Assembly (NCBI GenBank): GCA_946886975.1
Contig: CAMPJV010000065.1
Location: 1-10,601, forward strand
Source: an uncultured Taibaiella sp.
Lineage (GTDB): Bacteria; Bacteroidota; Bacteroidia; Chitinophagales; Chitinophagaceae
Direction: 5' to 3'
Length of the DNA: 10,601 bases
This document shows positions 6,508 through 10,601 of this stretch, one piece after another. The notes beneath the pieces were generated by a model. That model saw only the letters and a list, made by a program, of their open reading frames with translations. It was not told the DNA's origin and searched no databases. Every line of letters starts with the position of its first letter. Position 1 is the stretch's first letter. The position numbers and the translations under genes were made by a program.

Positions 6508-8376
6508 TTACCGGCCCATGTAAACCATTAGTATTTGTACATCACTAGGATTCACGCCACTTATCCGGCTTGCCTGACCCAGCGTGCGGGGTTTGATCGT
6601 TCCGAGCTTTTGCCTTGCTTCAGTACTAAGTGCATTCAGTTTGTCATAGTTGAACGATTCTGGAATGATCAAATCCTCCAAACTAGACATCTTCTTTACA
6701 AGCTCCTTTTCCTTTTCAATGTATACATCATATTTCAATTGAATCTCTGCCTGCTCGAGGACCAAATCACCTATGCCCTCAAGCTTTTGTGTCAGTTCTG
6801 GAATGGCAGCCTTCAAATCCTTTATTCCAATGCCCGGGCGAAGCAATATTTTCCCTGCCCGTGTTCTTTCTAAAACCAGAGCTTGACCACCCTCCTCCAA
6901 AAAGGCAGCTATCAACGATGGCTCCACTGGCTGGTCCCTCAGGATTGTTTTTACCTTTTCTACCGCTGCCTTCTTTGCAGCCATTAATTCATAACGCTCT
7001 TCTGTAGCGAGTCCGACCCGATATCCCAGTTCCGTCAGCCTGATATCTGCATTATCCTGTCTTAGCAGGGTCCGGAACTCAGCTCTGCTTGTGAACATAC
7101 GGTAAGGTTCATCCGTCCCCTTATTTATAAGATCGTCAATAAGCACCCCAATGTATGCGTCATTTCTTCCTAAAACCACCGGTTCTGCATCAACAACCTT
7201 TCTATGAGCGTTTATACCTGCCATAAGACCTTGACAAGCAGCCTCTTCGTATCCAGTAGTGCCGTTTATCTGGCCGGCAAAGAAGAGATTCTCAATCAGC
7301 TTTGTCTCTAATGTAAACTTCAACTGAGTAGGAGGAAAATAGTCGTATTCTATAGCATAGCCTGGGCGGAAGAGCTTACAGTGCTCAAAGCCTGGAACCA
7401 TGGACAAAGCTTTAAACTGGACATCTTCGGGAAGTGACGTACTAAAGCCATTAACGTAAATCTCTATGGTATTCCATCCCTCCGGCTCGACAAACAACTG
7501 GTGCCTGTCGCGCTCGGCAAAACGGTTAATTTTATCCTCGATGCTTGGACAATAGCGTGGGCCGCTTCCTTTAATACGGCCTTGATACATGGGCGACTTG
7601 TCAAAGCCCGTTTTGAGTATCTGATGAACTTCAGGAGACGTATAGGTAATCCAGCAGCACCTTTGCTCCTTTGGATCAATTCTCGCAATAGGCAAATAAG
7701 AGAACCCCACCACCTCGTCATCCCCATTCTGAATTTCCATTTTCGAATAATCAAGGCTTCGCCCATCAACCCTAGGCGGTGTGCCTGTCTTTAGCCTTTG
7801 ACTCTCGAACCCTGCTTCGACTAATTGCTCAGTTATTCCAGAAGCGCCCTTTTCACCCATTCTCCCACCGCCAAACTGCTTCTCTCCAACGTGGATAACG
7901 CCGTTGAGGAACGTTCCGTTTGTGAGAACTACTGTTTTGGCCCGAATTTCCTGTCCCATTCCGGTTACTACTCCCTTAACTGTTCCACGTGAAACAATCA
8001 ACCCTTTAACCATATCCTGCCAGAAGTCAACATTTGGGGTTTGCTCCAACATCTCACGCCAAGTACTCGCAAAAAGGTGCCGATCATTTTGAGAACGCGG
8101 GCTCCACATGCCAGGCCCTTTTGACTTATTAAGCATCCGAAACTGTATCGTACTTCGGTCACTTACAATACCGCTATACCCCCCAAGTGCGTCAATCTCC
8201 CTTACAATTTGGCCCTTCGCTATTCCACCCATTGCAGGATTACAACTCATCTGGGCTATAGTCTGCATATTCATAGTAATGAGAAGGACTTGCGATCCCA
8301 TATTGGCAGCAGCAGCAGCAGCCTCACAGCCAGCGTGACCAGCCCCAACCACTATTACATCATACTCTGTAAACAT
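6508..8376 (-). CDS. mnmG: tRNA uridine-5-carboxymethylaminomethyl modification enzyme MnmG (GidA)
   Basis: A 622-residue FAD-dependent enzyme. With MnmE it installs the (carboxymethyl)aminomethyl group on wobble uridine 34 of several tRNAs; it is cytoplasmic and works as an MnmE-MnmG complex. The FAD-binding loop GAGHAGCE spans residues 11-18. SCNPAMGGIAKG (44-55) and PRYCPSIEDK (272-281) carry C45 and C275, which align with the two conserved cysteines of E. coli MnmG. TGTPPRVD (196-203), AGQINGTTGYEEAACQG (366-382) and the TSRAEFRTLLRQDNADIRLT segment complete the family pattern. The length is normal. A short GCA run (8306-8322) encodes A19-A24. Codons 127-131 (VSRGT) coincide with an exact parS sequence; this stretch lies in a variable turn of the protein, where the motif could be kept without harm. 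It is the first gene of the probable mnmG-recX-apaG transcript. Confidence 0.97.
   Translation of the reverse strand: MFTEYDVIVVGAGHAGCEAAAAAANMGSQVLLITMNMQTIAQMSCNPAMGGIAKGQIVREIDALGGYSGIVSDRSTIQFRMLNKSKGPGMWSPRSQNDRHLFASTWREMLEQTPNVDFWQDMVKGLIVSRGTVKGVVTGMGQEIRAKTVVLTNGTFLNGVIHVGEKQFGGGRMGEKGASGITEQLVEAGFESQRLKTGTPPRVDGRSLDYSKMEIQNGDDEVVGFSYLPIARIDPKEQRCCWITYTSPEVHQILKTGFDKSPMYQGRIKGSGPRYCPSIEDKINRFAERDRHQLFVEPEGWNTIEIYVNGFSTSLPEDVQFKALSMVPGFEHCKLFRPGYAIEYDYFPPTQLKFTLETKLIENLFFAGQINGTTGYEEAACQGLMAGINAHRKVVDAEPVVLGRNDAYIGVLIDDLINKGTDEPYRMFTSRAEFRTLLRQDNADIRLTELGYRVGLATEERYELMAAKKAAVEKVKTILRDQPVEPSLIAAFLEEGGQALVLERTRAGKILLRPGIGIKDLKAAIPELTQKLEGIGDLVLEQAEIQLKYDVYIEKEKELVKKMSSLEDLIIPESFNYDKLNALSTEARQKLGTIKPRTLGQASRISGVNPSDVQILMVYMGR
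7981..7996. promoter_or_regulatory. parS: parS-like centromere site inside mnmG
   Basis: TGTTCCACGTGAAACA matches the broadly conserved chromosomal parS consensus TGTTNCACGTGNAACA at all 14 fixed positions. It is the kind of site on which ParB loads and from which it spreads to segregate the origin region. On the coding strand of mnmG it supplies codons 127-131. With equal base use, about 0.00004 exact matches are expected in a window of this size. The match to the consensus is seen directly; ParB binding is inferred, since no par gene lies in the window. Confidence 0.8.
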
Positions 8377-8384
8377 AACTTTCG

Positions 8385-8392
8385 CAAAGATA
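8385..8392 (-). promoter_or_regulatory. candidate -7 box for mnmG
   Basis: The - strand reads TATCTTTG, a full match to the Bacteroidota -7 consensus TAnnTTTG, 8 bases before the mnmG ATG. Transcription would begin almost at the start codon, giving a very short leader or a nearly leaderless message. No TTTG is seen about 19 bases upstream; that place (about 8412-8415) is the edge of the intergenic parS-like site. Confidence 0.35.
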
Positions 8393-8413
8393 CTTCATCA
8401 GCGACACATTGAT

Positions 8414-8429
8414 GGTTCCACGTGGAACA
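8414..8429. promoter_or_regulatory. parS: parS-like centromere site upstream of mnmG
   Basis: GGTTCCACGTGGAACA differs from TGTTNCACGTGNAACA only in the first base. It contains a perfect 14-base palindrome, GTTCCACGTGGAAC (8415-8428). It lies 37 bases before the mnmG start and shares one base with the T-run of the terminator of the preceding gene. It is one of two such sites within about 450 bases, which makes coincidence unlikely and suggests a clustered ParB loading zone. Confidence 0.75.
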
Positions 8430-8460
8430 AAAAAGGGGAGAACAGAACCTGTTCTCCCCT
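8429..8460 (-). terminator. intrinsic terminator of the T9SS cargo gene
   Basis: AGGGGAGAACAG (8434-8445) and CTGTTCTCCCCT (8449-8460) form a perfect 12-base stem with a 3-base loop. On the - strand the hairpin begins 21 bases after the stop codon of the 650-residue protein. Its T-run of six counts the last stem base and extends over 8434-8429. This is a textbook rho-independent terminator, and it isolates mnmG from upstream transcription. Confidence 0.88.
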
Positions 8461-8481
8461 CTCTATAAAAAACGATGGTCT

Positions 8482-10434
8482 CTATCTAACTATTGTAAAC
8501 TTCTTAACCGTTGTAGACTTATTGTCAGCGTTAATGAGCAAAAAGTATGTCCCGGAAGCTAAACCCTCAGTAGACATAGACACGTGATCCGTTGTAACAT
8601 TACTGCTAACCATACGGACCTGACTTTGTCCAACAAGGTTAATAATACTGTACGTTACCTTCGACGCCTTCTCCTGCAGCTTAACAGTAGCATTCAACAC
8701 ATCTTTAGCCGGGTTTGGATAAATAGTGACATCAGCAGTATTGCTATTAACTTGCTTTACTCCCAAAGTCGTACCGATACGAAGACTAACCGCCGGCACC
8801 TGACCAACCATCTGTTGTGCAAAACGCGCACTGTCAACAGCAGATCCGCTTTCATAAGGGAACATCACAAAAGACGCTGTAGGGTCATTAACAATGTCAT
8901 CTGTAATTTCTACATCAGTACGGTCAATATTTACACTGTAATACTCTGTGTATGGATTGGCGGCATGGGCCCTGAGATAAGTTCTTGGGTACTGGTTGGC
9001 TATACCATCCATACCAAGGAAACAATCTGAAGTCACGGAAACACCTACCCAATACCATGTGTTAGCCTCAAGCATCAATCCGTTAATACCAGGCGTACCA
9101 TCTGCTGCTGCATAGTTCACCATATACATCCTCCCACTTGAATCAGCAGAACCGAATGTAATAGGCCCAAGTGCAACAGGTGTTAATTCACCAATCTGCA
9201 TGCGACCGTCTGGCTGCATTGAATCCTTCCACTTATAAACCACCGCTGTTGCGAAAACGTTGGTAAGAAAGTCCTGGCCATTGGAAAGAGAAAAGATGGA
9301 ACTAATAGCAGCAAAACCACCTGTTGATACATAATGGAGATTACCCCAAGTATAATCAGCCGCGGCATTGTTAACTACTAGCCTGTAATATGTATTTGCA
9401 ATTGGAAGCTTCTTCTCCACATTGTAACGGCCCTTGCAGAAAACGTCATCAGTAACGTCAAAAGAGTAAGAAGCAACGTTATTACCCAGAAACTCATCTG
9501 GCGTAGCGGAAGACACTGAATAATTAACATCAAATCGCCCTGTAACAGCTGACGGTGGATGAATATCATATTCGTTTGCCATACCTATCGCAACAATAGA
9601 ATCTAAGGGAGTAAATGTGTTAAAAGTAACCGAATCTGCATGAACAACAGAAGAAGTTGTTGATCCTGATGGTGTAAAGTTCACTACTGACTTAAGCTGA
9701 ACATTCGTTTCTGTAGCTGTACCAAAATTTGCAAGGAAAGCTCCGTCGTAACCCTTATATGGTGCGGGATTCACACCACTGGTCCCAATTTGAGAAAGCG
9801 GTATAGCTGATTCATGCCAACGAGCAACTCCATTAAATAACACTGCAAGATCATTAGTCTTTCCGCTACCCCATGAAGTGAAGGAAATCTTCACCGTACC
9901 GCCATTCCTTAGACGATCATTAATAGGAGTACCTTGCTCTAACGAAATCATAAACACAGGTATAGTCACCTGAGTTCCTACTGCTCCAGCACCCATACCA
10001 ACTGGTCCGCCTGAACTGTGGTTTACTATGATTATAGCTATCGCACCTGCATCTTCCGCAGCCTTAGCCTTCGCACCAAACTCACAATCACCTCTCCAGA
10101 TAAAAGCTACCTTACCGGTCATACTACCAACTGCAGGTACTGGGTTACATGCCAGGCTATCTGGTGTTGATCTAATTAATTCTTTATCAACTAATGTAGT
10201 TGGGATAGCACCACCCCAATCCCCTACACCATCGCCGTTGTTCGCAGTGGTATAGATCAATGGCCCGGCTAGATCCCCTGGCGTACTAACTGTAAGTTGA
10301 ACTCCCACATAATCCTTATACCAGTTGTCGCCCGTCGTATCAGCACCATGTGGCGGATGTAACTGAGCATTAGACACATAAGTGGTCCCTACCAAACATA
10401 AAGCTAAAATACACTTTAAGTTAAATTTTCTCAT
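8482..10434 (-). CDS. secreted T9SS type A cargo protein with a protease-associated (PA) domain
   Basis: A 650-residue exported protein of unknown activity. Residues 1-23 form a signal peptide (KCILALCLVGTTYVSNA, cleavage likely before QLHPP). A PA domain covers about 75-185, with the core RGDCEFGAKAKAAEDAGAIA (114-133), IIVNHSSGG (135-143) and IPVFMISLEQG (158-168). The middle part is beta-rich. About 225-335 resembles a CARDB-like sandwich (asymmetric alternating strands, N-G-T turns), and about 340-520 has no family I recognise. Residues 569-650 are a type A T9SS sorting domain, starting VTIYPNPAKDVLNATV and ending with SGTYFLLI...KKFTIVR. It should be exported by Sec, carried across the outer membrane by the T9SS and released or anchored after tail removal. 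I see no peptidase catalytic motif, although PA domains usually accompany proteases. It has its own promoter and terminator, so it is transcribed alone. Confidence 0.87.
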   Translation of the reverse strand: MRKFNLKCILALCLVGTTYVSNAQLHPPHGADTTGDNWYKDYVGVQLTVSTPGDLAGPLIYTTANNGDGVGDWGGAIPTTLVDKELIRSTPDSLACNPVPAVGSMTGKVAFIWRGDCEFGAKAKAAEDAGAIAIIIVNHSSGGPVGMGAGAVGTQVTIPVFMISLEQGTPINDRLRNGGTVKISFTSWGSGKTNDLAVLFNGVARWHESAIPLSQIGTSGVNPAPYKGYDGAFLANFGTATETNVQLKSVVNFTPSGSTTSSVVHADSVTFNTFTPLDSIVAIGMANEYDIHPPSAVTGRFDVNYSVSSATPDEFLGNNVASYSFDVTDDVFCKGRYNVEKKLPIANTYYRLVVNNAAADYTWGNLHYVSTGGFAAISSIFSLSNGQDFLTNVFATAVVYKWKDSMQPDGRMQIGELTPVALGPITFGSADSSGRMYMVNYAAADGTPGINGLMLEANTWYWVGVSVTSDCFLGMDGIANQYPRTYLRAHAANPYTEYYSVNIDRTDVEITDDIVNDPTASFVMFPYESGSAVDSARFAQQMVGQVPAVSLRIGTTLGVKQVNSNTADVTIYPNPAKDVLNATVKLQEKASKVTYSIINLVGQSQVRMVSSNVTTDHVSMSTEGLASGTYFLLINADNKSTTVKKFTIVR

Positions 10435-10460
10435 AATATAATAATTAGCAGTTTAATCGT

Positions 10461-10491
10461 CCAAGTTATAAAAGTTTTGTTAAACAACAAA
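10461..10491 (-). promoter_or_regulatory. Bacteroidota-type promoter of the T9SS cargo gene
   Basis: On the - strand TTTG (10491-10488) is followed after exactly 19 bases by TAACTTGG (10468-10461). This agrees with the Bacteroidota layout TTTG-N19-TAnnTTTG with one mismatch in the -7 box. Transcription would start around 10455, leaving an AT-rich leader of about 20 bases before the ATG. A small inverted repeat, TTTTGTT-AAAC-AACAAAA (10475-10492), lies over the -33 side and might be an operator or simply AT-rich chance. Confidence 0.5.
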
Positions 10492-10561
10492 AATTATAGG
10501 CATCTTGCCAAATCTTTTACATCTCTATCGTGCTCACTATAAGCCGAATTGCCTGCTGAGC

Positions 10562-10601
10562 TCAAGCATCCTCGCTATCGGCCTCTCCGCCGCCACCCTT
10601 A
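10562..10601 (-). CDS. possible C-terminal end of another gene (rest outside window)
   Basis: From the right edge one - strand frame gives 12 codons, KGGGGEADSEDA, then TGA at 10564-10562. The Gly-rich, acidic tail and the locally high G+C compared with the AT-rich gap beside it look like a protein end. A second - strand frame stays open a little longer (20 codons to TAG at 10537). The fragment is too short to decide between them or to identify the product. From 10435 to 10561 I see only the T9SS gene promoter region and no gene. Confidence 0.22.
   Translation of the reverse strand, partial: KGGGGEADSEDA

Noticed and set aside
8306..8322. GCA trinucleotide run as a repeat or phase-variation tract
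   Set aside because: It is only 17 bases and encodes the natural alanine-rich helix after the FAD-binding loop of MnmG; no sign of slippage.
6535..8338. Several open frames antisense to mnmG
   Set aside because: They lie wholly opposite a long, well-conserved coding sequence, have no recognisable domains, and show out-of-frame composition.
10475..10492. TTTTGTT-AAAC-AACAAAA hairpin as terminator of a gene to the right
   Set aside because: The stem contains only A, T and one G:C pair, so it is too weak. It also overlaps a better-supported promoter.

Overview
The window looks like a chromosomal segment of a Bacteroidota bacterium, probably of the Chitinophagia/Sphingobacteriia type; the exact family is my inference. 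The strongest indicators are a large secreted protein with a C-terminal type IX secretion (T9SS) sorting domain, promoter-like TAnnTTTG boxes instead of Shine-Dalgarno-rich starts, and a menaquinone gene of the futalosine route. The genes are mostly housekeeping and tightly packed. No RNA gene, mobile element, prophage gene, CRISPR array or defence cassette is visible, and no gap without a gene reaches 300 bases.

Layout. (1) Positions 1-2381, + strand: the tail of an unidentified gene, then manC (GDP-mannose synthesis), followed with zero spacing by a methionine-type PLP aminotransferase. (2) Positions 2382-4342, - strand: mqnC (radical SAM step of menaquinone synthesis) followed by a TSUP/YfcA-type permease. 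The permease stop codon abuts the aminotransferase stop codon with no spacer. (3) Positions 4503-5535, + strand: a MerR-family regulator and a secreted single-cysteine thioredoxin-fold protein, probably one transcript; a dyad with a MerR-like arm-4-arm layout lies in front. (4) Positions 5572-8376, - strand: mnmG, recX and apaG, spaced 40-50 bases apart and probably cotranscribed in that order. (5) Positions 8482-10434, - strand: a 650-residue T9SS cargo protein with a protease-associated (PA) domain. It has its own Bacteroidota-type promoter and a strong intrinsic terminator. The right edge may hold the last codons of another - strand gene.

The most notable signal is not a gene. Two near-perfect ParB-binding centromere sites (parS, consensus TGTTNCACGTGNAACA) lie about 430 bases apart: an exact match inside the mnmG coding sequence (7981-7996) and a one-mismatch copy between the mnmG start and the preceding terminator (8414-8429). 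Such sites are rare by chance and normally lie in the origin-proximal part of the chromosome. I therefore infer that this window is in the origin/centromere domain of its replicon, although no parA, parB or DnaA-box cluster is visible here.
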